A DNA stretch of 64,000 bases from contig NC_059362.1 in assembly GCF_019703515.2 (NCBI RefSeq), positions 27,611,826 through 27,675,825 on the forward strand. The letters are read 5' to 3'. The notes below the pieces were generated by a model, which worked only from the letters and a program-made list of their open reading frames with translations, did not search any database and had not been told where the DNA came from. Origin of the DNA: Myxocyprinus asiaticus. Lineage: Eukaryota; Chordata; Actinopteri; Cypriniformes; Catostomidae. A program made the translations under genes and the position numbers. This document shows positions 11,796 through 23,579 of this stretch, piece by piece (the first letter of the stretch is position 1; the number at the start of each line of letters is the position of its first letter).

Positions 11796-13043
11796 ATCAG
11801 GTAAAGTTAGTGCCACTGGAACCAATGACAAAGTACACATAGATGCATTATAAATCACTGTTTATTCAATGTGCCATTTATTTAAAAAAATAACCAGAAC
11901 ACAGTATCACACAATGGCGCTGAGTGCTGATGATTAATTCAGTTGAAAAGGGACTGTTTGAATGCACTACAAATGTCACACAAATAACACAAATGCAAGT
12001 TTCGCTGATTTTAAAACACTCATCACAGTACACCAACCTCAGTTTGAGTATTCAATAAATATAACTGCAAAGACTGGTGTTTAGACGGTTCAAATACAAC
12101 ACAAAGGAAACCATGTCTACCATCCGTGATGTCTTAAAGTTGAAAAATCATGTGATTTTTTTCATATGTCTCAGATCAGATGCTTCAGCCTTTATCTGTC
12201 TAGAGGTGTTGTGTTTGACAATTACAGTATAGCATTGTCCCATCTTTGTAATTATGCTCTGTCCCAGTTTATGTAGTAAGTTTTCTAGCAAAGTTGGTTT
12301 GTACTTTACATTTCGTACACAATATAATCTTGAAAGTATTTTAGCATATCAAAATACTTTTAGAAAAGCACCACGTGCACACATTCTTAATACAGATTAC
12401 TCTGATTGTGTAGACGTCTTGGACAACTTTGCAAAAATAGGCACTGTTTAAATGTATGTTAACTTTAAAAATGAAATAGAACCTCTGGATTTGGTTAAAC
12501 TGGCTAAACAATAGTTTAAGTGCTTTTTATACAGAGATGTTTGGCAAAAATATTCTAAGGCACTGAACCAGATTTGAAGAAAATTTGTTTCGATTTATAG
12601 GGAAGGAATCATTTAGAATATCTGCTCAGTCAATTTCAATCATTAGACCACAACTGAAAAAATACAGACATAGTTATATAATAAGCTTAAGATGACCTCT
12701 AAAACAAATATTATGATTGTGGTCATTCATTGAGTGGCACTTTATATTCAGTGCTGTTTGAGTTTCATTTGCACATGCTTGTCAATTTAACACTTTCTTT
12801 GAGTATATTATTGACCTGTAATACCTGTCATAGAAATCCAACAGTGTTCAGTCATCCAAGAGTCAGCAACATCATTAGACATCAATACTACAATCATCAA
12901 CACTAAGTCTTAAACAAAATTCTTGTACATACTGAATAACATATTGATAAGGACTTTTGAGACAGGACATAAGTGTATTAATGCTGAGGCAGAAAACAAA
13001 ATTCATTTGTATAGATTTATGTCAAAGACTACATACCCATACA
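11796..13043 (-). other. zbtb25: zbtb25 3' UTR (inferred)
   Basis: Non-coding DNA downstream of the zbtb25 stop on the - strand. An AATAAA on the - strand lies near 11865, giving a plausible UTR of about 1.2 kb. No other gene is visible. Confidence 0.45.
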
Positions 13044-14148
13044 TCATTCCACAGTCACTGCGTCTACACTCTCCTGAGAGACTTCAGAGTCCAGTGAGTA
13101 GCAGGAACTGCCATTATCCTGAGTGTCCTTGCCTACTTCCTCTCCCGTGGCTGCTGTAATTTCTGGCTGGACCTCGTAACCGTGGAGTAGCTGCCCACAG
13201 AATCGACTGTAGCGGTGGTATCGTAACGGCTTGCCCACATGGGCAAACATGTGCTCCTGCAGCTGGCTCTTCTGGGAAAAGCCTAGGTTGCAGACGGCAC
13301 AGGCCATCTTTCTCTTTCGTTTGAAGGCTGCCAACGGACTGGCGCTTCTTCCAGTCCCGCCACCTCGCCTAAGTTCTACAGCCAGCTCTTCTGCCAGGGC
13401 CTGGCTGTGCCGTAGGGCCTCCTCCAAACTACCAGTGTCCACACGCTCCTTATGCTCCCCCGTTTTGACCTCTGAAGAGCCCTCCATCAGACTGCTAGGC
13501 TCGAGGGCACAGGCTGCGTGGGTAAAAAGGTGCTCTTGTAGGCCTTCGGGTGACAGACAGCGTTCACCACACTGAGGACACAAAAGTGCTAGAGGGCCAT
13601 CCTTGAATAGGCCTGCTTGGCAGGGGCTCTCCTGGGTTGGGGATAGAGAGCAAGGCTCCTTCTCGCCTTCCTGTTGTTGTTGTTCTTCCTCCTCTATCCT
13701 CTCCTGCTTGATCTGTGCAGAAATGTCAGTGTCATCCCAGGAGGCCACTGAGGATGCGGCGCGGAAGCTTTGAGGCTGCCGCTCAGACGTGCCCTCTAGC
13801 CCTACAGCAAGTGTTAATCGTCCATTTGTGCGATCAGCCCTAGTACTGGAGCGCCCGTCCTCAGGGTCCCGTGAACCACCAGCCTTAAAGCCTGAGTTCT
13901 CTTTATTGGCTAGCTGTGAAGAGATCTGTATACCATAGAGGTTGGACATACGATTGGGGTCAGAGGATGCATCAGGGCCACCTTCACCTGTTTTACGGCA
14001 GAGCTGGTATGCATGAAGGAACTTGATGCCCTCCTGAAGTCTGCCCTGGTCTACAGGTTGTTTGGGTCCCATGCCAGTATACATTATGTGTAACAGGTAG
14101 CTGAAGACATCTGGTTGAATATCTGTGGGCTGGATCTTGATACACTCA
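13044..14148 (-). CDS. zbtb25: zinc finger and BTB domain protein 25, coding exon 2
   Basis: Residues 58-425 of a 425-aa protein (human ZBTB25 is 435). A pyrimidine-rich acceptor (T-run then CAG) ends at 14149. The exon opens with the second half of the BTB/POZ fold (SECIKIQPTDIQPDVFSYLL), the dimerisation domain of this transcriptional repressor family. Two C2H2 fingers follow: Cys248/Cys251 with His264/His268, and Cys341/Cys344 with His357/His361, the second preceded by a basic KRKRK stretch. IKQE, about residues 204-207, fits the sumoylation consensus and is kept from the human protein. An acidic-glutamine run (about 207-220) follows it. The tail ending SVDAVTVE matches the human NVDTILVE tail. 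The gene faces zbtb1 head to head. Confidence 0.93.
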
Positions 14149-15138
14149 CTGAAAAAAAAAAAGAGAACCAGAAAGGTAATTTGAATTACAGCAAGCAATT
14201 TATAATTTCCATCTACAGTATGCGTGAATACATTTAGTAATTGTCATTCAGACTATATCTGGTGCCGTATTAAAATGCCACAACTATGAGACAAATTAGC
14301 ACTAGTATGAGGATTTTAACGCATTAATCCCACCGGTTACATTTGAGACCAAAATTTAGTTTGAAACTTAAAGGGTCTACAAAGAGTAGTTGATGTGTTT
14401 TACACAAAGTTGTCAACTATAAATGAAAGTGCAGTCTGTCTTGATTTTATTTTTACATTAGAGGTGCAAATAATCACATCACCAGAGCCACCTGAGCATC
14501 TGAAAGATGATGTTTGTGTCAAAGCTCCATAAAAGGAAACAATAAAGCCTGTCATAATGCACATACAACTACCATATTTGGTGCATATATTAAAGTGTCT
14601 ATTATTGATTTAATAATAAGATTTATCTTGATTTCTCTATAAATCATGCTCACAGTTAAAAATGTAAGTGGACACAATTTTGACCAATGGAAAAACACAG
14701 AGCCTCATTTTTCAATAGGTAACTGATTGAGTCCAGTTATAAAATTGCAGATTTCAAAGTATTGTTACAATTAATGAAATAAAGAAAAATTAAAAAGAAA
14801 TATACATTTATTCTTGGTTTATCATTTCCAGTAAAAAAAAAAAAATATTTTTACAATTGTGATCAAGAATAAAGCACATACTTTCACTAACTTTTTATTT
14901 GTATTTAGTTTTTTTTATAAGAAAAGGCATGCAGTTGGTTTCATTGGGCTATCCAAGAAGTAAAATATATGTGCCCACTTAGCTGAGGAAAGATAAATGG
15001 GTTAACATTTTAAATCAAGCATTCTTCCTTCACATGCATCTTTGATTATCTTATGTATATTTAAAGCATACATACCAATATGTTGGTATGCTTCACGATA
15101 AATTATACTGGACATTCCAAGGGGGAGTATTAGCTAAC
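14149..15138 (-). other. zbtb25: zbtb25 intron inside the BTB domain
   Basis: The donor GTTAG is at 15138-15134 and the acceptor CAG ends at 14149. Removing it joins HQS to SECIKI in frame, exactly as in the human protein (HQTSECIKI). The interval holds no other gene. Confidence 0.88.
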
Positions 15139-15311
15139 CTGGACTGATGGATAAAGATCATTTTGAAGTAGTTTGAGAACGCAGCGAGGACTGCACGATG
15201 AGCCTTGAAGTATACGTTGCCAATGGCAACAGTGCAGTCACACAGAAAGCCAAACTCCCTTTGGACGTTCAGCTGCTGCAGGAGGAACAGACTATGGGCA
15301 GACACATCCAT
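15139..15311 (-). CDS. zbtb25: zinc finger and BTB domain protein 25, coding exon 1
   Basis: Encodes residues 1-57 plus two bases of codon 58. It starts [20 protein letters not shown] and carries the first half of the BTB fold, including [10 protein letters not shown] and [16 protein letters not shown], nearly identical to human ZBTB25. The ATG at 15311 is the family start. Just upstream on the - strand a TAG|GAGG could be the acceptor of an intron in the 5' UTR, implying a further non-coding exon nearer zbtb1. Its position is not resolved. Confidence 0.92.
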
Positions 15312-15435
15312 CTCAACCTCCTACACCCACATACACAGAATGCAAAATAATGTCAACAAAATAATGCACAACATAAGCCTAACTTGAGAAGCCTACTCTC
15401 TCCAGGATGTTATGATAGTATTATTTCAACATATA

Positions 15436-15712
15436 TTAAAGGGATATTTCTCTCGAAATGAAAGTTCTATTAAGCCATCATATTCCTCTTAACCTATATG
15501 ACTTTCTTCCTTGCAACACCAAAGGCAATGTTAGGCACTTCACCATTCACTTTCAAGGTATGTAAACAAACAAAACAAAACAAAAACATGAGGCGAACAT
15601 TCTGTCTAGCATCTCATTTTGTTTTCCACAGAAGAAAGAAAGTCATTGTGGTTTGGGACAACATCAGGGTGAGTAAATGATGACAGAATTTTTGGGTAAA
15701 CTATCCCTTTAA
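15436..15712. mobile_element. Angel-like foldback MITE, diverged
   Basis: Starts TTAAAGGGATATTTCTC and ends TTTGGGTAAACTATCCCTTT, with the inner GAAAGAAAGTCATTGTGG and GGTGAGTAAATGATGACAG of the right arm. It lies between zbtb25 exon 1 and the zbtb1 promoter. Confidence 0.85.
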
Positions 15713-16969
15713 TCAGTGCAGCTATTTAGTCCGTGCTGCTATTGTAACTGTAACTGGCGACCTCTATTGATTAAAAATGGTAATACCATTTAAACAATTT
15801 TTGAGACATAAACCAGATGTTTACATCTGCATAGGATTGTGATTTTTACAGTGACGTATTCTGTGACAATGCGTCTGTAAATGACATTCTTACATTGCTC
15901 ATACGAATATATTATTCGGACATTTCACAATATCTTAATAATTGTTTTAAGCGGTACACTTCTTAAATTGTAACTTGTTCTAAAGTGTCATATTTTATTG
16001 TTTTCATAAATTATACTTTTCGTAAGCTGTACGTCAAAACGCAATGACTGGCTTGTATTGACTGTTTACAGAGCAACATTTTTAAGTCTTTGCATTTAAA
16101 CCTGACCAGACAATACCTGACAGTGATTCCTAAAATCATTACACAAAAGGGCATTTAGAAACAGCAATTGTTCGTCGCTTGGAAAAAAATTACATTCTTG
16201 AATGAATGGATAGTACACAAAATATCGTGGAGGAGCAATTGATAACATGCTTTTGTCATCTGTTTCTCTGGCTTTCAGCAGATTTGTCCGCGACAGAATC
16301 GTAATAATTTTCACACGTCTGGTCTATACCGATCAAGTGTTGTCGAAGAAACGGTGTACGTTTTCATGCACCTTGGCAAACAAAACATGCATGAATCAAA
16401 GCACACATATAATGCATTCATACGGTCCTCAAAAAATGCATTCTTACCAACTATATGAGAGAAACGGATAATAATTTCGTATTTGTTGCAGCAGGAAAAT
16501 TCTCTTATGGTCTCACGGATCTTCCTATGCGATTGACGGCTTAGCTTGTTATCCGTCACGTGACCATACTGTACATTGGCCGATCCAGGCGCACACCTAC
16601 TAAAAATCATAAAAAAAGCAGATGCTTTGTTTTTTTTATGTATATGCTCGCTTGGTTATTGTTGTTATTCTTTTATGATGAATGTCTCAACCACGGTATT
16701 AATGAGCTTGACAAGTGTAGTGGTAAACTTACTACCTAAAATGGGTGAAACCAATGATTACTTGCATGCACGAGACCGCAAAGGCAGTTGTGAAATAAAC
16801 CAGACCTTCTCTTAGGATCTCAGGTGCTCCTAAGAGATCTTTTGTTCAACAAAAATATTTCCCCATCCTTTGACTTTGTAGTGGCTAATTATTTGTCTTC
16901 TTTAACGTGTATTCAGGTAGCTATAGGATGACTCGTCCTGAAAAACACATTTTCATACATGGTTTGGTT
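15713..16969. promoter_or_regulatory. divergent zbtb25/zbtb1 intergenic interval
   Basis: No coding region is seen between the two head-to-head genes. A perfect E-box palindrome GTCACGTGAC lies at 16555-16564, the type bound by USF, MYC or TFE factors, close to CCGATCC and GCGC-containing DNA. This is a reasonable candidate for the zbtb25 promoter, but the transcription start is inferred only from position. Confidence 0.35.
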
Positions 16970-17229
16970 GCATTTTCACTGTGCTGCGCGTGCTGGGGAG
17001 GGCTGGATTTGCGTGAGCGGGGCCGGATCTCAGTGCGGTGATAGAGCTCGAGCAGAGCGGCTGTGCGGAAGTTCTTTCATCCGCGCTGCAGAAGGGGCTT
17101 CGCCCTCGAGATTAGCTTTTCTCGTCCAAAGTTTTTGCTTGGACGAAGGCCAAACGACGTGGAATTTCTTCAATCTGTGTTTTATCTCGCAGTTTCTCGT
17201 TCGCTACAAGTTAGCGCCCATTACCGTCG
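16970..17229 (+). promoter_or_regulatory. zbtb1: zbtb1 CpG-rich promoter and non-coding first exon
   Basis: The densest CpG patch in the gene block (about 16985-17330), with several GCGC and CG-rich runs. It ends with a strong splice donor, CGTCG|GTGAGT, with GT at 17230. The zbtb1 coding exon begins at an acceptor CACAG ending at 18745, so this patch fits a 5' UTR exon. CCAAT and GGGCGGG boxes lie just downstream at about 17527 and 17541. The exon 5' end is unknown. Confidence 0.55.
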
Positions 17230-18745
17230 GTGAGTATTTTCAGTGTCTTTTGCGTGTAAACATGAGCTAAATGTGACGCGTATGTGCGGGAAGCTGCGCG
17301 GGGGTGGCACTGCATGCTTGCGTGAGAGATCTCCCTACGACTATGGTCAGATATATTGTATTCTGGCGTCTCTCGATAGCAGAACCTTTTAAAACTTTCT
17401 ATTATGAATCTTGTTAATCGTATGACCAGATATGTAGTTCGACGTTGTTCATATAGTTTGATTTTACTTTCAAGTGCGGTGTGATTGACAGCCACAACGC
17501 CCGCAAGATTCTGTCTCCGAAATAGGCCAATGAGAACCCGTGGGCGGGATGTAAACCTCACCGTTTGGCTTTATGTTTGTTTCAAACCAACTCTTGAAGC
17601 AAATTAATTACTTTATAATCAAACACAATGATTTTCTTCTTCCAGTACGTGTCTTTTCATGATATACTCAATTGTAGAATACAGTTTTGCACAGAAACTG
17701 TTATTATCCCAGTGTAAACTGTAGAATTATTAGAGCTTGACCAGAATATGAGTTATTTATGAAGTAATTCCACCCTTGTGTGGAATTTTAAATTTTTAGT
17801 TGCTATACAGTGCAACGCACAATATAGGACATATTATTTGTACATATAATTTTCAGTATGAAGCAAAAACCATGCCTATAAAATTAAAATATAGTAGTCA
17901 AATAATAGATCAATAACTTTTAAATATTTTAAATTTTATATATTGATATGTTGTTCCATAGAGATATATGGACATGGCTTATTAATTTAAAGGAAGATCA
18001 GGTGTTCAAAACTTAGTCAAGCTCAATCGACAGCATATATGGCATAATGTTGATTACCACAAAAACTTATTTAGACTTTCCCTTCTTTTCTTCAAACATT
18101 CTGGGTTCCAGTGGGGCACTTACAATGGAAGTGAATGAGGCCAGTCAGTTTCAAAAGTATAGCCACAAGATGTAAACAATATGCATTTTAACATCATTTG
18201 TGTGATAAAATCGCCTACTAACCTTTTCTGTGTAAAGTTATATGTAAATGTACAACTTCGTTGCTATGATAACGTAACATCTGTGACAAATGAATAGAAG
18301 TTAATCCGCCTAGAACAGTAGTCCACTGCAAAAACAAAGTTTTAAACAAACGTATAACTCAAATAATACACACGTTTTATAAGAATGTATGTAATTGCTT
18401 TTATAAGCTTCACATTTCTGCCTTTAAACCTTCCAAAAATTGGCTCCATTCACTTCCAATGTAAGTGCCTCGCTATAACTTAGACCTTTTTTTTTTCTTC
18501 TTCTTCTTTTAAAGTGGGATGAGTGGCAATGTATTTTTGTGGTGATCAACATAATGCCACAAATTCTGTTGATTGAGTTTAACTTGTATTAAAACTTGCA
18601 TATTCCTTTAATGATCAGCCATTCATTTTGTAATATCAAGAAATTATCATGAAAGTCATAGTTAATGGACACCTGTGAGAGTGGTAAGGTCTCTACAAAC
18701 TTGAGTTTTGCTGATGCGCTATTTTTTCTTGATGATCCTGCACAG
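17230..18745 (+). other. zbtb1: zbtb1 5' UTR intron (inferred)
   Basis: Bounded by the GTGAGT donor at 17230 and the CACAG acceptor at 18745, five bases before the zbtb1 ATG. It contains the foldback MITE at 17986-18611 and no other gene. Confidence 0.55.
17986..18611. mobile_element. foldback MITE with TTTAAAGGAA ends (family B)
   Basis: The left arm runs TTTAAAGGAA...CATAATGTTGATTACCAC. The right arm carries the inverse, GTGGTGATCAACATAATGCC...TATTCCTTTAA. The middle holds AATGGAAGTGAATG and GATAAAATCGCCTACTAACC. Related copies are at 42066-42535 and 45345-45882. No transposase is encoded. Confidence 0.85.
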
Positions 18746-18749
18746 GGTA

Positions 18750-20795
18750 ATGGCACGGCCAAGCCACAGCGAGCATGTCCTGCAGCAGCTCAATAACCAA
18801 AGGGAGTGGGGTTTCCTCTGTGACTGCTGTATTGCCATAGGGGACATTTACTTCAGGGCTCATAAGGCCGTGCTGGCAGCCTGCAGCTCTTACTTTAGAA
18901 TGATGTTCATCAGGGACCAGCAGGCAACTGCACGATTTGATCTCAGCAACATGCAAATCAGCGCAGAGTGCTTTGATCTCATTCTGCAACTCATGTACCT
19001 TGGCCGCATTGCTGTGGATCACTATGAATTTGAGGAGCTGAAATCCTCCATGGCCTACCTACAAATGTACTACATCCCTGACTCACTTGAGGAACTCAGA
19101 GACATCCGGACGTCCAATCTGACTCCTTCGTCCTCTGCGTCATCCTCTTCATCATCTAGCTCCTCATCCTCATCCAGCGTAGTGGGAGGTAAGATGATGT
19201 TTGGTGTTCGAATGTTTGAGCAGCAGAGGCCTAGCCCTGTTGAGACTGAGCATGCTCCCACGGCTTCAACCGCAACTACTCATCAGAACATTAACATCTC
19301 CACTGTCAGGCCTGCTGAAGATGTGGTCATACCACACCCTCCACCACACTCGGAGACCATTGTGGACCAGCCATGTGACTTGAGGAAGAGGACTCCGGGC
19401 CGAAGCTCTGCTATGAAAGAACGTCCTCGGTTTGGTCGCACTTACACATGTGATGATTGCGGCTTTGTCTTCAGCTGTGAAAAGCTGCTCATTGAACACA
19501 TCCTCACATGCACCAATCGCAAAGCTTTCCAGGCACCCAAAGTCAGTAAAGAGGTTTATTGTGACACTGGCAAAGCAGAGAGTTCAACCTCAGAGGGGAC
19601 AGATGAACACAGAACAATTTGCAAGGGGGAAGACGACTGGCCAGACCACAAGCCAGACACAGAGACTGTGATCAGGTCTGTCTCCACTTGCGTGGACAAT
19701 GAAGCTACGTTCTCCAGGAATATAACCATTAAAGTGGAACAAGATGATGATTCCGAGACAGGCTTAGAAATGATAAAAGTAGTAAAGGTAGGAAATCATA
19801 ATGTAGGGAGCTGCAAAGTTCGTAGCAGGGTATACAGAGATAGTATTGCAGATCAGATTAAATTTGACAGCGAGGAAGAGGCTGGAGGATCTACCATGGA
19901 TGGTACCACCCATGCTTTGGAGGGTCAAAGTAAGGGGTTAGGCACAGATGCAGAAGTGCACAGGATCAAGGAAGAAAAGCAAGATGGTGCTTGCATTCCG
20001 TGTGAATTGTGTGGAGTCCTGCTGACAGAGGAGGATCAGTCTGCTCATTACATCTCCAGCCACATGGGACATATCTGCGCCTGTGGAAGGTGCGGCCAAG
20101 TGCTCATTAAAGGCAGGCAGCTGCAGGAGCATGCTGAGCGCTGTGGTGAGCCCCAGGGAATTGAGACTGACTCCCCAGGTGAGGATTCACCTCTCCTTGA
20201 AGATGGCGAGGCTATGGAAGAGGGCTTACTGGAAGGGACTGACTTGAGCTTTCGCTGTCCTCTCTGTGGTTTGATATTTGAAAGTGAGAGTCTTGCTGTT
20301 GAGCACACATTGGCTTGTCCTGAACAGGAGCCATTCCGGCCTGTCCTGTTAGACGACGGTGGTGAGCCCGACCATCGGCGCAAGCATTTCTGTGCCATTT
20401 GCGGTAAAGGTTTTTACCAGAGGTGTCACCTACGGGAGCACTACACCGTGCACACCAAGGAGAAGCAGTTTACCTGTCAAACCTGCGGTAAGCAGTTTCT
20501 GCGTGAGCGACAGCTTCGGCTGCATACTGACATGCACAAAGGAATGGCACGATATGTGTGCCCTGTGTGTGACCAGGGTACCTTCCTCAAACATGATCAT
20601 GTGCGACACATGATCTCTCACCTGTCAGCTGGAGAGACTATCTGCCAGGTGTGTTTCATGATTTTCCCCAGTGGTGAGCTCCTGGAGAAACACATGGATG
20701 TACATCTGTACATCTGTGGTGTGTGTGGAGAGAAATTCCGCCTCCGCAAAGACATGCGGAGCCACTACAACTCCAAGCACACCAAGAGACAATGA
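18750..20795 (+). CDS. zbtb1: zinc finger and BTB domain protein 1
   Basis: 681 residues in one exon (human ZBTB1 is 713). ZBTB1 is a nuclear repressor needed for lymphoid development and for the DNA-damage response. The BTB domain is at about 1-115 (REWGFLCDCCIAIG, HKAVLAACSSYF). A poly-serine run (about 127-143) follows. A C2HC finger at about 232-254 (TCDDCGFVFSCEKLL...HILTC) matches the ubiquitin-binding UBZ4-type finger of human ZBTB1. C2H2 fingers follow in the C-terminal half, with KHFCAICGKGFYQRCHLREH and QFTCQTCGKQFLRERQLRLH almost unchanged from human. IKVE near 327-330 fits a sumoylation site. The frame is open upstream to 18708, but MARPSHS at 18750 matches the known N-terminus and sits just after the predicted acceptor. 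Confidence 0.95.
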   Translation: MARPSHSEHVLQQLNNQREWGFLCDCCIAIGDIYFRAHKAVLAACSSYFRMMFIRDQQATARFDLSNMQISAECFDLILQLMYLGRIAVDHYEFEELKSSMAYLQMYYIPDSLEELRDIRTSNLTPSSSASSSSSSSSSSSSSVVGGKMMFGVRMFEQQRPSPVETEHAPTASTATTHQNINISTVRPAEDVVIPHPPPHSETIVDQPCDLRKRTPGRSSAMKERPRFGRTYTCDDCGFVFSCEKLLIEHILTCTNRKAFQAPKVSKEVYCDTGKAESSTSEGTDEHRTICKGEDDWPDHKPDTETVIRSVSTCVDNEATFSRNITIKVEQDDDSETGLEMIKVVKVGNHNVGSCKVRSRVYRDSIADQIKFDSEEEAGGSTMDGTTHALEGQSKGLGTDAEVHRIKEEKQDGACIPCELCGVLLTEEDQSAHYISSHMGHICACGRCGQVLIKGRQLQEHAERCGEPQGIETDSPGEDSPLLEDGEAMEEGLLEGTDLSFRCPLCGLIFESESLAVEHTLACPEQEPFRPVLLDDGGEPDHRRKHFCAICGKGFYQRCHLREHYTVHTKEKQFTCQTCGKQFLRERQLRLHTDMHKGMARYVCPVCDQGTFLKHDHVRHMISHLSAGETICQVCFMIFPSGELLEKHMDVHLYICGVCGEKFRLRKDMRSHYNSKHTKRQ

Positions 20796-22030
20796 GAGGC
20801 AGAGTTAACAACATACACTCTGCAAATGAATCTTTGAAATAAGCCATACTGTAAATGTGAGATCAAATCTATGCACTTAGACACCAATTCTAACCTTTAA
20901 AACTGCACTTTCTGTGTGTATGCAAATCTGGACGTGTTGCTCAATGTTTTGGTGTGTTTATAGTGCATCAAGCTTTTGTCCTCAGTTTCATATGAGATAT
21001 ATATAGAGATAAATATCAAGATAAAGCCTTGACATCAGCTAAATGACACTATCACTGGTGTTGCAGTTGAAAATACTATATAGGTCAATGCTTGATCTGC
21101 AGTTATGAATCTGGCTCATAACTAATAGATTGACATCTCTCATTGCAAGAGAAAGAATTAGTCTATGTCCATCTATTAAATAATTTCTGTTCATAAAGCT
21201 TTAATGATGGTCCACATTGGCCAATCAAAGTTTATTTTAACTTCGTATTTAAGAGAACATTTGTCAAAGGGGTCATTGTTTTTTTATGTTATTGGTGGTG
21301 CTCTTATATTCCTAGTAAACACAGAAGTCCAAGCACAGATGTCTTTATCCATTCTGCTTTCATTTGGCATTATTTCAAGTAGCTTTGGTATCATTACTTA
21401 AATGGTTATAATTTTCCACACTCATTTGCCCTTAAGGCACTAAGATATTAATGGAGAATAGATAATGCAAAGTACACTGGTCCTGTTACCCCTTGTTACC
21501 AGAACACTAAAAATACTGCATTTGATAAAAAGCAGAGAATAACACTCCTGATGATGCCTTTAGCTAGTTGTACCTGCTTAACAATTACACATACACAACC
21601 TAGGAATCTATGCAAACTGTTTTAAATTCAACCCCAGTTTAGTTTACACAGAGTTCATATGAAATCAAGTGTCACATTTGTGTATAGTTATATCAGTATA
21701 CCAGAGATTTTCATCTACTGTTCATCTAAACAAACTTACGAAATCTTAATGAAAGTTTGTAAGCAAGCATCTGTTTCTAATAAGAATGACATGTTACACA
21801 ATACTTATTAGCCTACACGGTTTCTATTCAGATCGACCAAGCTGTATCAAAATGCTTTTAATAGAGGGTCCATCTAAAGCTTAAAATAGGTCTTAACATT
21901 TGAATTAATAACTTGATTAAAGTCTTGATGTGAAATCTGAGAATGTGGAAATGCCATTTAGTGCTTGCACAAGGGTGTAGGGTAATTTATTGCATTATTG
22001 TGTTAATAAACAAGCACTTCAGCTATTGTT
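20796..22030 (+). other. zbtb1: zbtb1 3' UTR (inferred)
   Basis: Non-coding AT-rich DNA after the stop. An AATAAA signal lies near 22006, giving a UTR of about 1.2 kb. No other feature stands out. Confidence 0.45.
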
Positions 22031-23579
22031 ATCGTGTTTAAATCTCCCATGAAATCTCCCACAAATAGGTTTGTTTTGAGTTTTGTTTGTTTTGAAGTGA
22101 CACTGATTCTGGCAAGTGAGCAGATAATGTATTTGGAGCTGTGGTCCAAGAAAACTGTCAGTGGGGTCATATGGTCATGCAGATTAATCTAGACACAAAG
22201 AATGATTCGATTAAGAACAGGCAGTCTGGCTTAATTTGGGACAATACTCAACACTTTTGTTTGAAACAAGTCGTCCCGTCCAAGCAAACTAACCTTTTCA
22301 GGCTTGCATATAAAAGTTAATGTAATGTTTTGTGTGAAAGTATATAAAGACAATGTTACAGTGGAGTTTATGCAGTTTACATGTAGTCTTTATTGTTATA
22401 AAACTAAAATTGGAGTTGTAATTAAGGACCAAAGCAACCATGAGTAATATTAATTGTTAACAGCTCAAGCGTTTGCACTGGGCGTCCAGCAGTTTATTTG
22501 GATCACGTGATGATCTGAACCTGGTAAGAATATTTGTGTGACTGGAACATCATCACTATTGCAAGTAATATATGGAATTATTGTTTTTGAGCTTATTTTA
22601 AAACTTTCCTTCAGTGTTTCATATGTTCTTGGATTTTAAAATGTAAAATAAAATTTTTTAAATACTGGTAATTTGTGTGACACTTGATATTATGATCTGT
22701 TTTTGCAAACATGAGTGCTAAAGCAATTCTTACAGTCTTTACAGTTTTATCAGACATTTCTGTAGTCAGACTACAGGATGACTGCTGCTTTAATAAAGCC
22801 CTCTCACTGCTGGATTAAGGCAGCACCACATTTGCCATGCAAATGTTCACTCAAAACCCATCCAGGATATTTTATGCCTTTACTTAATAACATCTGGCCT
22901 CTTTTTGTGCATGAGCTTGAAAACGACATACCCAAAGTAAAACTCTTCCAATTCTTGAACCCTTTGGTCTACAAACACAAACTTGGGCTCGTTTGAAAGT
23001 AGACACTTAGACATTTGTTATTCAAGAGTAAAAATGTATCATTGTAGTATTAAAAAAATTAGTTAGAGCTATTCAAATATTTTGAATAGTGACCGCAAAT
23101 ATTATTTATAAAAATTTTTTTTTTTTTAAATATGCAAGACTATGTGCAGAGCCCCAAAAACACATCTGATACAAAGCCACAGGTCTGATGAAGGTCTGAC
23201 ACAATTTTGAAGTCGATATGGCCAAAACTCTTTGTTCCATAATGATTTATGTAAGTGTACTTCCAAAAAAAGGCCATTTGGAGGCGCCAATAGACTACTT
23301 GTAGTAACTCCATAAACCAATTATCAAAGTGGTTCAAAACACACAATTAAAAAAATTCCACACAAACCAAAATATACATGAAGATATAATTTTTGTATTA
23401 TTTGGGAATATATTAAAATGCTTTACATATATATTTATGAATTTTATAAACAATGTGAAAAGAACATTACAATTTGAAATGTTGCAATGGAAATAAACAT
23501 TTACATACAATAAAGATGTTGCTGTTTTCAGAGCTTTTGCTCTGCTGTTCACCCAGAATCTTTAAACACTGCCTCAAGC
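22031..23579. other. intergenic, no gene seen
   Basis: AT-rich, with short homopolymer runs near 23105. No conserved frame or recognisable repeat boundary. Confidence 0.45.

Noticed and set aside
18708..18749. Longer N-terminus for zbtb1 starting at 18708
   Set aside because: The extra 14 residues have no family match, and the MARPSHS start aligns to known ZBTB1. A splice acceptor ends at 18745, inside the extension.
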